Below, piece after piece: positions 1 through 8,103 of a stretch of 64,000 nt of DNA. The translations under genes and the position numbers were made by a program. This stretch comes from Variovorax gossypii (GTDB taxonomy: Bacteria > Pseudomonadota > Gammaproteobacteria > Burkholderiales > Burkholderiaceae_C). Below the pieces are notes generated by a model, which searched no databases, had not been told where the DNA came from, and worked only from the letters and a program-made list of their open reading frames with translations. Location: NCBI RefSeq assembly GCF_003965815.1, contig NZ_RXOE01000001.1, forward strand, positions 1,178,001-1,242,000, given 5' to 3'. Positions within the stretch are counted from its first letter, which is position 1, and each line of letters begins with the position of its first letter.

Positions 1-497
1 AACCGCTGCCGCGCGCCCTCTTCGACAAGATGACGGCGGCCAAGAACTTCCAGAGCGGCCTGCAGACACTGCGCCAGATCGAGTTCTCGCTGTTCGACAT
101 GCTGCTGCACACCGAGTACCACGCCGCCACTGCCAAGCCCGGCGACGTGATGGCGCTGCTGGGCCGCGTGCGCGACGAGGTGGCGGTGATGCCCTCGCCT
201 GCGTTCAGCCGCACGCCGAATACTTTCAGCCACATCTTCTCGGGCGGCTACGCTGCCGGCTACTACAGCTACAAGTGGGCCGAGGTGCTGAGCGCCGACG
301 CCTACGCGGCCTTCGAGGAAACCGTGGGCGCCGACGGCGAGCCGAACATCGAGACCGGCCGCAAGTACCGCCAGGCCATCCTGGAGGCCGGCGGCAGCCG
401 CAGTGCCATGGATTCGTTCAAGGCCTTCCGCGGCCGCGAGCCCCAGCTTGATGCGCTGCTGCGACATCAGGGCATGGCCGAGCCCCAGCCCGCTTGA
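1..497 (+). CDS. Oligopeptidase A-type M3 metallopeptidase, C-terminal fragment
   Basis: Open from the left edge of the window (codons in phase from base 3) to a TGA at 495-497, so only about the last 165 residues are present. The segment reads LFDKMTAAKNFQSG, FSLFDMLLHTEY and FSHIFSGGYAAGYYSYKWAE, which are signatures of the C-terminal helical part of M3 (thimet/PrlC) oligopeptidases; the GGYAAGYYSY loop contacts substrate in that family. The zinc motif HExxH lies upstream, outside the window. Known role of the family: cytoplasmic hydrolysis of short peptides, including cleaved signal peptides. The ATG at 30 is internal to the gene and is not a start. Confidence 0.9.
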   Translation, partial: PLPRALFDKMTAAKNFQSGLQTLRQIEFSLFDMLLHTEYHAATAKPGDVMALLGRVRDEVAVMPSPAFSRTPNTFSHIFSGGYAAGYYSYKWAEVLSADAYAAFEETVGADGEPNIETGRKYRQAILEAGGSRSAMDSFKAFRGREPQLDALLRHQGMAEPQPA

Positions 498-527
498 TGC
501 GACGCTGAAGCTTGCGATACTCGGGCG

Positions 528-1178
528 ATGCATCCGATTTACAAAATCTCACCATTGCATCGCCTGACCGGCCTTGCCCTTGTGCTCGTTGCCGCGGGCG
601 CCATGGCGCAACCCATCTACCGCCAGGTGGACAAGAACGGCAAGGTCACCTTCTCCGACCGGGCGCCCACCGCCAGCAGCGAAGCGGCATCGGGCTCGCA
701 AGGCTCCGCCACCTCATCCAGCGCCGGCGCGGGCCTGCCGTACGAACTGCGCCAGGTGGCCCAGCGCTACCCCGTCACTCTCTACAGCGGCGACGAGTGC
801 TCCCCCTGCGGCGCGGCCCGCACCCTGCTGGTGACGCGCGGCATTCCCTTCGAGGAACGCACGGTCAAGAGCAACGAGGAAATCGAGGCGCTGCAGCGCC
901 TGAGCAGCCAGAGTTCGCTGCCGCTGCTCACCATCGGATCGCAGCAGCTCAAGGGCTACTCCGATGCCGAGTGGTCGCAGTACCTCGACGCGGCCGGCTA
1001 CCCCAAGAGCAACAGCCTGCCAGCGGGCTACCGCAACGGGCAGGTCCGCCCCCTGGTCGCGCAGCAGGCGGCACCTGCGGCCCGAGCCGCCGCGCCGGCG
1101 CCGGCCGCACAGCCCGCGCCACCGCCGCCCGCATCGAGCGATCCGAGCCCGAGCAATCCGGCGGGCATCAAGTTCTGA
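528..1178 (+). CDS. Exported DUF4124/glutaredoxin-like protein
   Basis: 216 aa. A hydrophobic signal segment (about residues 11-27, ending AMAQ) is followed by a DUF4124-like stretch (IYRQVDKNGKVTFSDRAP, residues 30-47), a Ser/Ala linker, and a glutaredoxin fold with CSPC at Cys91/Cys94 and a cis-Pro-like LPLLTIG near residue 135. The C-terminus (from about 180) is an Ala/Pro tail. Glutaredoxin-like proteins with this architecture are widespread in betaproteobacteria; a thiol-disulfide role in the envelope is inferred, and the partner is unknown. It starts 30 bp after the oligopeptidase gene and converges on rpiA. Confidence 0.8.
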   Translation: MHPIYKISPLHRLTGLALVLVAAGAMAQPIYRQVDKNGKVTFSDRAPTASSEAASGSQGSATSSSAGAGLPYELRQVAQRYPVTLYSGDECSPCGAARTLLVTRGIPFEERTVKSNEEIEALQRLSSQSSLPLLTIGSQQLKGYSDAEWSQYLDAAGYPKSNSLPAGYRNGQVRPLVAQQAAPAARAAAPAPAAQPAPPPPASSDPSPSNPAGIKF

Positions 1179-1193
1179 CCGGGGCCGCCGGCC

Positions 1194-1907
1194 TCAGGCG
1201 GCGAATTCCATCGTCTTCACGCCTTCCGAGGTGCCCAGCAGGCACACGTCGGCCTTCTGATGGGCGAAGACGCCGACCGTCACCACGCCCGGCCACTGGC
1301 TCACGGTGGATTCGAAAGCCAGCGGGTCGGTGATCTTCAGGCCGGTGACATCGACGATGTGCTGGCCGTTGTCCGTGACCAGCGGCAGGCCGTCCTTCTC
1401 TCGCACCTGGGCGATGCCGCCCATGGCCGCGAACTGGCGCATCACGCGGCGGGCCGCCATCGGAATGACTTCCACCGGCAGCGGAAAGGCGCCCAGCACC
1501 TCCACCAGCTTGGATGCGTCGGCGATGCAGACGAACTTTCGCGACTGGGCCGCGACGATCTTCTCGCGCGTGAGCGCCGCGCCGCCGCCCTTCACCATGA
1601 AACCGCGGTGATCGATCTCGTCGGCGCCGTCGATGTAGACCGACAGTTCCTCCACCTCGTTGCTGTCGAACACCGAGATGCCGAGGGCCCGCAGGCGTTC
1701 GGTCGAGGCGACCGAGCTGGAGACCGCGCCCTTGATCTCGTCCTTGATCGTGGCCAGCGCGTCGATGAACTTGTTCACCGTCGAGCCGGTGCCGACACCG
1801 ACGATTTCGCCCCTGGCCACGTAGGCCAGCGCGGCGCGGCCGACCTGGGCCTTGAGTTCGTCCTGGGAAAGCGGTTTGGAGGGGGTTGGGGAGGCGGGTG
1901 CGGTCAT
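1194..1907 (-). CDS. rpiA: Ribose-5-phosphate isomerase A
   Basis: 237 aa, the usual RpiA length. It interconverts ribose-5-phosphate and ribulose-5-phosphate in the non-oxidative pentose phosphate pathway. Visible family motifs are [15 protein letters not shown] (phosphate loop), [22 protein letters not shown] (catalytic Asp pair) and [16 protein letters not shown] chose ATG at 1907 (MTAPASP...) because AGGA lies about 9 bases upstream; an upstream ATG at 1928 would add seven residues outside the conserved domain. It is divergent from pyrD with only about 40 bp between starts, so the two promoters must be packed together or overlap. Confidence 0.95.
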   Translation of the reverse strand: MTAPASPTPSKPLSQDELKAQVGRAALAYVARGEIVGVGTGSTVNKFIDALATIKDEIKGAVSSSVASTERLRALGISVFDSNEVEELSVYIDGADEIDHRGFMVKGGGAALTREKIVAAQSRKFVCIADASKLVEVLGAFPLPVEVIPMAARRVMRQFAAMGGIAQVREKDGLPLVTDNGQHIVDVTGLKITDPLAFESTVSQWPGVVTVGVFAHQKADVCLLGTSEGVKTMEFAA

Positions 1908-1947
1908 CACGGACAATCCTTGGCTCATTGAAGCCCCGAATTATCCG

Positions 1948-3027
1948 ATGCCCCTGCTGATGCCCTCCTCGCTCTATGGCCTGGCCCGCCCCTTCCTGTT
2001 CGGCTTCGACCCCGAGCATGCCCACGAAATCACGCTGGACGGGCTGGCGCGCACCCAGAACACGCCGCTGGCCTGCGCCTATTCGGCGCCGCGCGTCGAC
2101 GATCCGATCGAACTCGCCGGCTTGAGCTTTCCGAACCGCGTGGGCCTGGCCGCCGGGCTGGACAAGAACGCCCGCTGCATCGACGCCTTCGCCGCCATGG
2201 GATTCGGCTTCGTCGAGGTCGGCACGGTCACGCCCAAGGCCCAGCCGGGCAACCCCAAGCCACGCATGTTCCGCCTGCCGCAGCGCGATGCGCTGATCAA
2301 CCGGCTCGGCTTCAACAACGAAGGGCTCGACGCCTTCCTGGCCAACGTGCAGAAGGCGCGCTTCCGCAAGAGCGGGAGCGCGAAATCGCCGATGCTGCTG
2401 GGCCTGAACATCGGCAAGAACGCCGCCACGCCCATCGAGCGCGCAGTGGACGACTACCTGGCCTGCCTCGACGGCGTCTATCCGCACGCCGACTACGTGA
2501 CGATCAACATCTCCAGCCCGAACACCGCCAACCTGCGCTCACTGCAGAGCGACGAGGCCCTCGACGCGCTGCTCGGCGCCGTGGCCGAGCGGCGCGAGGC
2601 GCTGGCGGCGCGCCACAACAAGCGCTCGCCGCTGTTCGTGAAGATCGCACCCGATCTCGACGAAGCCCAGGTCGCAGTCATCGCCGCCACGCTGAAGCGC
2701 CACGGCATGGATGGCGTGATCGCCACCAACACCACGCTCGCGCGCGACGCGGTCAAGGGCCTGCCGCATGCGGAGGAAACGGGAGGATTGTCGGGAGCGC
2801 CGGTGCGCGAGGCGAGCAACCGCGTGATCGCCCAGCTGCGCGCGGCGCTGGGTGCGGGCTTTCCGATCATCGGGGTCGGCGGCATTCTCAGCGGCGCCGA
2901 TGCCAAGGCGAAGATCGCCGCGGGCGCGGACGTGGTGCAGATCTACACCGGGCTGATCTATCGCGGCCCCGCGCTGGTCCGCGAAGCTGCCCAGGCGCTG
3001 CTGCGCGATCGCGGCAGCAAGGCCTGA
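1948..3027 (+). CDS. pyrD: Dihydroorotate dehydrogenase (quinone), class 2
   Basis: 359 aa. Oxidises dihydroorotate to orotate in pyrimidine synthesis, passing electrons to quinone at the inner membrane. The N-terminal helix ([22 protein letters not shown]) is the membrane-associated segment typical of class 2 enzymes; [33 protein letters not shown] and [27 protein letters not shown] are FMN and substrate motifs. The reading frame continues upstream over the rpiA start; ATG 1948 (MPLLMPSS) fits family length, and ATG 1960 is an alternative. It converges on the holin-like gene. Confidence 0.95.
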   Translation: MPLLMPSSLYGLARPFLFGFDPEHAHEITLDGLARTQNTPLACAYSAPRVDDPIELAGLSFPNRVGLAAGLDKNARCIDAFAAMGFGFVEVGTVTPKAQPGNPKPRMFRLPQRDALINRLGFNNEGLDAFLANVQKARFRKSGSAKSPMLLGLNIGKNAATPIERAVDDYLACLDGVYPHADYVTINISSPNTANLRSLQSDEALDALLGAVAERREALAARHNKRSPLFVKIAPDLDEAQVAVIAATLKRHGMDGVIATNTTLARDAVKGLPHAEETGGLSGAPVREASNRVIAQLRAALGAGFPIIGVGGILSGADAKAKIAAGADVVQIYTGLIYRGPALVREAAQALLRDRGSKA

Positions 3028-3045
3028 GCGTCCTTCTTCTTTCTT

Positions 3046-3759
3046 TCAGCGCATGCGCCAGAGCACTGGCGCAATGACTGCGGCCCAGCGCAGCAGCCGC
3101 TTCGGCCGGATCACCACCACGGCGGCAGCCGCGACGACGCCCGTCGCGACGGGATGCGCACGCGCGATGCGCAATGCAGCGGCGGCCGCCGATTCGTTGT
3201 GCGGGGGCGCATCGTCGTCAGCAGGCCGGGTCTCGCGCCCGCCCTGCATCGTCGCGATGCGCAGGCGCTGGAGCTCCATGCGCGCCAGCAGTTCTTCGCG
3301 AGTGACCGGCCTGCGAACGCGGCGCGGCGCCTCTTCCTCGTCGTCCGCCGGGTCCTTGCCCAGTCCGAAGCGCTCCTGGGCCCAGGCCCAGTCGCGCTCG
3401 AATTCCTGGCGCGCAGGCAGGAAGCCGTTGGACGCATTGCGCAGGGTCAGCAGCAAACCGATGGCCGCAGCCAGCCAGAGCGCGATCCAGACGCCCGCCA
3501 CCGACCATGCGGCGGTGATGCGGTACGGCGTGTCCCAGTAGTTCACCACCACCGCCACCGACAGCAGGGCCACCGTGACCGTGGTCAGCCCCAGTACGGC
3601 CAGCGCGAGGAAAAGCATCAGCTTGAGGCGCTGCTTCTCGTCCTCCCAGGCCATGCGCAGCAGTTGCACCCGATCTTCGGCGGCCAGTGCGCCTTCAGCC
3701 GCGGCGATGCGCAACCGGCGGATCCGGGCATTCAGTCCGAACAGGGACAACAGCCTCAT
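3046..3759 (-). CDS. Holin-superfamily-like inner membrane protein
   Basis: 237 aa. Two hydrophobic segments (about residues 47-73 and 84-106) follow an amphipathic N-terminus; a charged linker with an acidic DDEEE run comes next, and a C-terminal Ala/Val-rich stretch (about 200-232) could form a third membrane helix. The first half resembles the phage_holin_3_6 family, which in chromosomal settings is not phage-associated. Start ATG 3759 lies 57 bp after the DUF883 gene in the same direction, so the two probably form an operon, as in E. coli yqjD-yqjE. Function unknown; an envelope or stress role is inferred from the partner. Confidence 0.7.
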   Translation of the reverse strand: MRLLSLFGLNARIRRLRIAAAEGALAAEDRVQLLRMAWEDEKQRLKLMLFLALAVLGLTTVTVALLSVAVVVNYWDTPYRITAAWSVAGVWIALWLAAAIGLLLTLRNASNGFLPARQEFERDWAWAQERFGLGKDPADDEEEAPRRVRRPVTREELLARMELQRLRIATMQGGRETRPADDDAPPHNESAAAAALRIARAHPVATGVVAAAAVVVIRPKRLLRWAAVIAPVLWRMR

Positions 3760-3816
3760 GGGCCGGCTCCCGTCATGTCCGGGCGAAAGATGCTGCTGCT
3801 GCGATGCGTGTTCAGG

Positions 3817-4113
3817 TCAGCGGCGGCCAAGCAGCAGGCCCACCAGCACGCCGACGGCCAGTGCGGCACCGGCGATCTGCCATGGTTCGTCGTGGGCGTA
3901 GGCGTTGGCGGAGGTGGCCGCCTCGCGAGCCTTCTTGGCGGCGAGCTTGCTCTTCTCAGCCGCGAGTTCGCGTGCGATGGCCAGCTTGGTGTCGATGCGC
4001 TGGCGCAGCGCCTTGATGTGGGGAACCGAATCCAGGTCCTTGCTTGCCAGCACGCCGCGCACGTCGCTTGCAATGTCTTCGGCTGCTGCTTCAAGATTTT
4101 TGGATGCACTCAT
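3817..4113 (-). CDS. DUF883 (ElaB/YqjD-type) membrane-anchored protein
   Basis: 98 aa. A charged, helical N-terminal part rich in Lys, Ala and Glu (residues 1-70) is followed by one C-terminal membrane helix ending GLLLGRR, the hallmark of DUF883/ElaB/YqjD proteins. E. coli YqjD is known to anchor ribosomes to the inner membrane in stationary phase; a similar role here is inference. First gene of a likely two-gene operon with the holin-like gene. The start is preceded by GGAGGAAA (an excellent ribosome binding site), supporting strong expression. Confidence 0.85.
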   Translation of the reverse strand: MSASKNLEAAAEDIASDVRGVLASKDLDSVPHIKALRQRIDTKLAIARELAAEKSKLAAKKAREAATSANAYAHDEPWQIAGAALAVGVLVGLLLGRR

Positions 4114-4265
4114 TGGAAACTTTCCTCCGTGATGACACCGGCACCGCGCCGGCGGCTTCGCGCCGCAAATGGCGTCCTGTCATGTTACAGGCACAAAAGA
4201 CCCTCGGGCGCGACAGATGTGCAGCTTTTGGCACGCAATACGCTCCATCGCCCGCATGAAGCTCA

Positions 4266-5369
4266 TCAGCCGCCGGCCAGCAGGGCTGCCACATGGCGCC
4301 CTATGGCCAGGCTGCTAGTGAGCCCCGGCGACTCGATGCCGAAGAGATTGACCAGCCCCGGCACGCCGTGCGACGCGGGTCCGTCGATCATGAAGTCGGC
4401 CGCGGGCTCGCCCGGGCCGGAAATCTTGGGCCGCATGCCCGCATAGCCCGGAATGAGCGCATCGTCGGGCAGCGCGGGCCAGTACTTGCGCACCTCGGCA
4501 TAGAAGCCGTCGCCGCGCGCGGGGTCGACCACCAGGTCGTCAGGCGAGGACACCCACTGCACATCGGGCCCGAACTTGGCCTGCCCGCCAAGGTCGATCG
4601 TGAGATGCACGCCCAGTCCACCCGGCTCGGGCACGGGATAGACGAGGCGCCCGAAGGGTGCACGTCCCGACAGGGTGAAGTAGTTCCCCTTGGCGAAATA
4701 TTCCTTCGGTACCGCGGCGGGAGGCAACCCCTCGAAGCGACGGGCCAGCGCCGGAGCCCCGAGGCCGGCCGCGTTGACCACGGTGCGGCAGCGCAGCGCA
4801 GTGCCGTCTTCAGCCATCAACACGATGGCTTCGCCACCGCATTCGGCGTGCGAGATGGGCGATTTCAGCGCCAGCATGCCGCCCGTGTTCTCGAGGTCGC
4901 CGAGCAGGCTCAGCATGAGCGCATGACTGTCGACGATGCCGGTGCTCGGCGAATGCAGGGCCGCGACGCAGTACAGCTGCGGCTCCATCGCGATGGCCTG
5001 CTGCCCAGTGAGCAGCACCAGGTCGTCGACGCCGTTCGCGGCAGCCTTCGTCCGGATGACCTCGAGCTGCCCTGCCTGCTCGGGCGATGTCGCCACGATC
5101 AGCTTGCCGCAGCGCTGGTGCGGCACGCCGCGCTCGGCCGCATAGGCGTACAGCAGCTCCTTGCCTTCGACGCAGAGCTTCGCCTTGAGCGAGCCCTGCG
5201 GATAGTAGATGCCTGCATGAATGACCTCGCTGTTGCGCGAACTCGTTCCCGTGCCGATGGCACCTTCGGACTCGAGCACCAGCACCTCCCGGCCCGCGAG
5301 CGCCAAGGCGCGCGCCACTGCCAGCCCCACCACACCACCGCCGATGACGGCGCAATCGATTTCATCCAT
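4266..5369 (-). CDS. lhgO: FAD-dependent oxidase, L-2-hydroxyglutarate oxidase (LhgO) type
   Basis: 367 aa. The N-terminal Rossmann motif [14 protein letters not shown] and the family signature [14 protein letters not shown] place it in the LhgO/DAO family; [15 protein letters not shown] and the C-terminal [14 protein letters not shown] also match. E. coli LhgO oxidises L-2-hydroxyglutarate to 2-oxoglutarate with electron transfer to quinone. No glutarate or lysine degradation genes are adjacent, so the exact substrate is not fixed by context. It starts 47 bp downstream of the 40-aa peptide gene on the same strand and may be co-transcribed with it. Confidence 0.85.
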   Translation of the reverse strand: MDEIDCAVIGGGVVGLAVARALALAGREVLVLESEGAIGTGTSSRNSEVIHAGIYYPQGSLKAKLCVEGKELLYAYAAERGVPHQRCGKLIVATSPEQAGQLEVIRTKAAANGVDDLVLLTGQQAIAMEPQLYCVAALHSPSTGIVDSHALMLSLLGDLENTGGMLALKSPISHAECGGEAIVLMAEDGTALRCRTVVNAAGLGAPALARRFEGLPPAAVPKEYFAKGNYFTLSGRAPFGRLVYPVPEPGGLGVHLTIDLGGQAKFGPDVQWVSSPDDLVVDPARGDGFYAEVRKYWPALPDDALIPGYAGMRPKISGPGEPAADFMIDGPASHGVPGLVNLFGIESPGLTSSLAIGRHVAALLAGG

Positions 5370-5416
5370 CGCGCGAGCTTAGCGCGGCTCGCGCGCGGAT
5401 CGTGGGTTTCACCCCG

Positions 5417-5539
5417 TCACTGCACGGACGGCGGCGGCTCGGGATCGGTGGGCTCGTCGGGCGCCGTCTCGGCCCCTTCGTCGGGCTCGACAGGCAGGTC
5501 CGGTGCGACGGGCGGGGGAACATCGGGATGAGTGGCCAT
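5417..5539 (-). CDS. 40-aa acidic proline-rich peptide
   Basis: Short gene from ATG 5539 to TGA 5417. Product begins MATHPDVPPPVAPDLPVEPD and is composed almost entirely of Pro, Asp, Glu, Ala and Val, ending PPPSVQ; no membrane segment. Support for translation: a strong ribosome binding site (AAAGGAG, 8 bases before ATG). Small Pro-rich ORFs of this kind occur in related betaproteobacteria as far as I recall, but no function is known to me. An overlapping 61-codon frame in another phase lacks a good ribosome site and is less credible. Confidence 0.6.
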   Translation of the reverse strand: MATHPDVPPPVAPDLPVEPDEGAETAPDEPTDPEPPPSVQ

Positions 5540-5757
5540 GGCTGCACTCCTTTCCCTTTGGTTCTAGATCACCGTGGCAGGAAAGTCGACAGCCCGCGGC
5601 TGCACCTGTCGTCAGTGCGCGCCGACACGGACAGCTTACTCATTCGATGCGGACGAGCCGCCTTACTACTTACTGCGACTTGGGGAGCGAGAACGGATGT
5701 GTTGTACTGCCCTGCGCTGCCGACGCCCGGCAGGTGCCACATTCTTCAGGGAGAGAA

Positions 5758-6360
5758 ATGTCCACCATCGATGCAAACGGGATGCTGATCGATCCCAAGG
5801 TGATCCTCAGGCGCTCATCGGGAATCGAACACGGCGCCCTTCCCAGCGTGCTCGCCATCGTCGTCCACCAGACCGACTCGTCCACCGCCGAATCCAGCCT
5901 CAACGGCTATCAGGTAGGAGGCAACGGCGCCCACTTCCTGATCGACAAGAACGGCCAGATCTACCAGACCGCGAGCGTCTTCGCGCGCTGCTATCACGTC
6001 GGCAAGCTGATCAAGTCGAAGTGCCTGACCATCAACAAGAACAGCTGCGACACGGGGGCAATGGCCAAGATGCTGGCGATGTCGTGGGTCAACCAGATCA
6101 ATGCCATCGACGCCCACGAACGCGCGAAGCCCTACCCCGACCGGTATCCGGTGAACAGCGACTCGATCGGCATCGAGCTGGTCGGCATGCACATCGACGA
6201 CAAGACCTACGAAGCGGTGACTGCCGCGCAGAACAGCTCGCTCCAGTGGCTGATCGAGGAGCTGTACGCACAGTTCAACCTCAAGGCGGAAGACGTCTAC
6301 AAGCACCCGACGGTTTCGTACAAGAACCCCGGCGAAGCGAGCTCGGCGATATGGAAGTGA
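5758..6360 (+). CDS. N-acetylmuramoyl-L-alanine amidase (Amidase_2/PGRP fold)
   Basis: 200 aa, start ATG 5758 just after GGGAGAGAA. Cleaves the amide bond between MurNAc and the stem peptide in this family. Zinc-site candidates are His37 (IVVHQTD), His183 (YKHPTVSYKNPGE) and Glu193, ten residues after His183 where classical enzymes have Asp or Cys; His80 (CYHVGK) may assist. NGAHFLIDKNGQIYQT is the typical core strand. There is no signal peptide, so it would need another route to peptidoglycan. The stop overlaps the start of a lipoprotein gene, the layout of an effector and its immunity protein or of an envelope pair. Base composition looks less GC-rich than the neighbours (by eye). Confidence 0.85.
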   Translation: MSTIDANGMLIDPKVILRRSSGIEHGALPSVLAIVVHQTDSSTAESSLNGYQVGGNGAHFLIDKNGQIYQTASVFARCYHVGKLIKSKCLTINKNSCDTGAMAKMLAMSWVNQINAIDAHERAKPYPDRYPVNSDSIGIELVGMHIDDKTYEAVTAAQNSSLQWLIEELYAQFNLKAEDVYKHPTVSYKNPGEASSAIWK

Positions 6361-6734
6361 GACTTCGCGCGATATGCCTCGCGGTCGGGATCATGCTGGT
6401 CACAGCCTGCGCGGCGACGCGCGATACCGCATTCACCGACGTCTACGTCGCCGACTTCCATTCGGACTCGCCGGCCACCTGCCGCAGTTCCGACGTGCCG
6501 CGCAATCATGGACAGGCGCGCGAGTTCTTCTCGAAGGCGCGCGAGGTCGACTACAAGACGCTGCACGACAACTACGAGTTGGCGCCCTGCTACGCCGAGG
6601 GCACGCTGATCCGCCAGGGCAAGTCGTGCGACTGGCAGATCCGCGCGGGCGCGACGGGGTCAGTGCAATGCGGCGGGCAGAAGCTGTACTTCGCATGCGA
6701 CAACTGCGGCGACCTGCTCGGCACGATGAAGTAA
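6351..6734 (+). CDS. Cys-rich lipoprotein paired with the amidase
   Basis: 127 aa. The start ATG 6351 lies inside the last codons of the amidase gene (10-base overlap), implying translational coupling. Residues 1-19 form a lipoprotein signal with lipobox LVTAC and acylated Cys20. The mature part carries several further cysteines (CRSS, APCYAE, KSCDW, VQCGG, FACDNCG), suggesting disulfides in the periplasm. I do not recognise the family. Position and topology suit a periplasmic immunity protein or regulator of the amidase, but this is inference. Transcription ends at the hairpin at 6776-6809. Confidence 0.75.
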   Translation: MEVRLRAICLAVGIMLVTACAATRDTAFTDVYVADFHSDSPATCRSSDVPRNHGQAREFFSKAREVDYKTLHDNYELAPCYAEGTLIRQGKSCDWQIRAGATGSVQCGGQKLYFACDNCGDLLGTMK

Positions 6735-6775
6735 GCAATGAAGTAAGCGACGAAGACAATCCCGGCGCAGAAAAC

Positions 6776-6809
6776 AAAAAAGCGACCTGGAAATCCAGGT
6801 CGCTTTTTG
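6776..6809. terminator. Bidirectional intrinsic terminator
   Basis: Perfect inverted repeat: A-run plus AGCGACCTGG, loop AAAT, CCAGGTCGCT plus T-run. The stem and the flanking A/T runs make it work on both strands, ending the amidase-lipoprotein transcript from the left and the dnaQ/tRNA-Val transcript from the right. Confidence 0.9.
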
Positions 6810-6812
6810 ATT

Positions 6813-6887
6813 TGGTGGGCGGTGGAGGCTTCGAACCTCCGACCCCAGCAGTGTGAATGCTGTGCTCTACCCCTGAGCTAACCGCCC
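6813..6887 (-). tRNA. tRNA-Val (anticodon CAC)
   Basis: The reverse strand folds as a cloverleaf: acceptor GGGCGGT paired with ACCGCCC, D arm GCTC/GAGC, anticodon stem CAGCA/TGCTG with loop TTCACAC (anticodon CAC, reading GUG), T arm GGAGG-TTCGAAG-CCTCC, discriminator A and encoded CCA. It lies 75 bp downstream of dnaQ on the same strand. I saw no duplicated tRNA 3' end in the window that would mark an integrated element. Confidence 0.95.
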
Positions 6888-6962
6888 CAAGCAGCGCGTT
6901 TGACTGCGTTGCTTTGAATTGCGTATCGCGTTCTGCGAAGCCTCAGATTATGCCATAGCTTT

Positions 6963-7670
6963 TCAGCCGTTTTCACGAAAGAGTGTGCGACCGCCACTAG
7001 ATTTGTCGAGTTGGACCAACACGGCCTCGTGCGCGGTCAGCTCATGCTCGGCCGCCATGATCACCGGCAGCTCGAACTGGCTCAGGTCGACAGACACCAC
7101 GGCAGTGCCCTGCACGGGCTCGGCAGCGGCCACGTCGATGAGCAGCGCGTCCTGTCCGCGGGTGAGGTTGATGTAGACGTCGGCCAGCAGTTGCGCATCG
7201 AGCTTGGCGCCGTGGAAGGTGCGGTTCGAGCGATCGACGCCGAAACGGTCGCACAGCGCGTCGAGCGAATTCCGCTTGCCCGGATACACCTGCTTGGCCA
7301 TGGCCAGCGTGTCGGTCACTTCGCTGACGAAGGTGCGCAGCGGCGGCAGGCCGGCACGCTCGAACTCCTTGTTGAGGAAGCCGACGTCGAAGGCCGCGTT
7401 GTGAATGATCAACTCCGCATCGCGCAGGTACTCGACGATGTCGTTGGCCAGCGTGCCGAACTTCGGCTTGTCGCGCAGGAAGTCGGTCGTCAGGCCGTGA
7501 ACCTTGAGCGCGTCCTCGTGGCTCTCGCGCTCGGGGTTGAAGTAGATGTGCAGGTCGTTGCCGGTGAGCTTGCGGTTGAACAGCTCCACGCAGCCGAGCT
7601 CGATGACACGATCGCCGTTCTCCGCGGAGAGGCCGGTGGTTTCGGTGTCGAGGACGATCTGACGGCTCAT
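6963..7670 (-). CDS. dnaQ: DNA polymerase III epsilon subunit (3'-5' proofreading exonuclease)
   Basis: 235 aa. Proofreading subunit of the replicative polymerase. DEDDh exonuclease motifs are visible: LDTETTGL (Exo I), HNAAFDVGFL (Exo II) and HGAKLDAQLLADVY (Exo III His and Asp). The C-terminal part, used in other species to bind the polymerase subunit, ends RTLFRENG. The start is ATG 7670 (MSRQIVLDTETTGL); seven extra upstream codons are possible but not conserved in type. It follows the isc operon in the same direction after an 85-bp gap filled by a repeat, and precedes tRNA-Val. Confidence 0.95.
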   Translation of the reverse strand: MSRQIVLDTETTGLSAENGDRVIELGCVELFNRKLTGNDLHIYFNPERESHEDALKVHGLTTDFLRDKPKFGTLANDIVEYLRDAELIIHNAAFDVGFLNKEFERAGLPPLRTFVSEVTDTLAMAKQVYPGKRNSLDALCDRFGVDRSNRTFHGAKLDAQLLADVYINLTRGQDALLIDVAAAEPVQGTAVVSVDLSQFELPVIMAAEHELTAHEAVLVQLDKSSGGRTLFRENG

Positions 7671-7691
7671 GTACGCCCCCAGTCTCGGCAC

Positions 7692-7753
7692 TTCGTGTCC
7701 TCACCGCCCCCCGAGGGGGTGCGAGCTTGCTTGGGACGGCCCGGCGCTGCGCT
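7692..7753. repeat. Partial GC-rich intergenic repeat of Comamonadaceae type
   Basis: The gap between fdx and dnaQ contains CCGCCCCCCGAGGGGGTGCG followed by AGCTTGCTTGGGACGGCCCG and GCGCTGCGCT. From memory this matches a dispersed intergenic repeat common in Comamonadaceae genomes, with the CCCCCCGAGGGGG palindromic core and the TTGGGACGGCCCGGCG tail. I found only this one clear copy in the window, so the repeat call rests on recall, not on internal duplication. Confidence 0.5.
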
Positions 7754-7755
7754 CA

Positions 7756-8094
7756 TCAGTGGTTTTCCTTGGCGTGGTTGATCGAGTACTTCGGAATCTC
7801 GACGGTCACATTCTCCTGCGCCAGGATCGCCTGGCAACTCAGGCGCGACTGCGGCTCCAGCCCCCAGGCGCGGTCGAGCAGGTCTTCCTCGCCCTCTTCC
7901 GCCTCGTTCAGCGAATTGAAGCCCTCGCGCACGATCACGTGGCAGGTGGTGCAGGCGCAGCTCATCTCGCAGGCGTGCTCGATGTCGATGTGGTTGTCGA
8001 GAAGCGCCTCGCAGATCGAGGTGCCGGCGGGCGCGGTGATTTCTGCGCCGTTCGGGCAGTACTCGGGATGCGGGTAGATCTTGATCGTGGGCAT
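7756..8094 (-). CDS. fdx: ISC-type [2Fe-2S] ferredoxin
   Basis: 112 aa. Adrenodoxin-type ferredoxin supplying electrons for Fe-S cluster assembly. Cluster ligands lie in ACEMSCACTTCHV (C-x5-C-x2-C spacing with the extra Cys typical of ISC ferredoxins) and the later LSCQA; the acidic stretch EAEEGEEDLLD is the usual docking face for IscS. Last gene of the isc operon, 9 bp after hscA. The ribosome site region TCTAGAACAACGAC before ATG is weak, so coupling to hscA is likely. Confidence 0.95.
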   Translation of the reverse strand: MPTIKIYPHPEYCPNGAEITAPAGTSICEALLDNHIDIEHACEMSCACTTCHVIVREGFNSLNEAEEGEEDLLDRAWGLEPQSRLSCQAILAQENVTVEIPKYSINHAKENH

Positions 8095-8103
8095 GTCGTT
8101 GTT

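Noticed and set aside
3046..3759. Prophage remnant suggested by a holin-like product.
   Set aside because: No lysin, integrase, tail or capsid gene is near; the pairing with DUF883 is a normal chromosomal arrangement.
5362..5547. A 61-codon minus-strand frame of Pro/Arg/Ser composition overlapping the 40-aa peptide.
   Set aside because: It has no clear ribosome site and overlaps both the LhgO start and the better-supported 40-aa frame.
6374..6856. An Arg-rich frame running through the lipoprotein gene, terminator and tRNA.
   Set aside because: It crosses a clear terminator and a tRNA and shares the antisense-like composition of shadow frames.
6813..6887. tRNA-Val as an attachment site for an island carrying the amidase pair.
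   Set aside because: No repeated tRNA 3' end, integrase or transfer gene was seen on either side.
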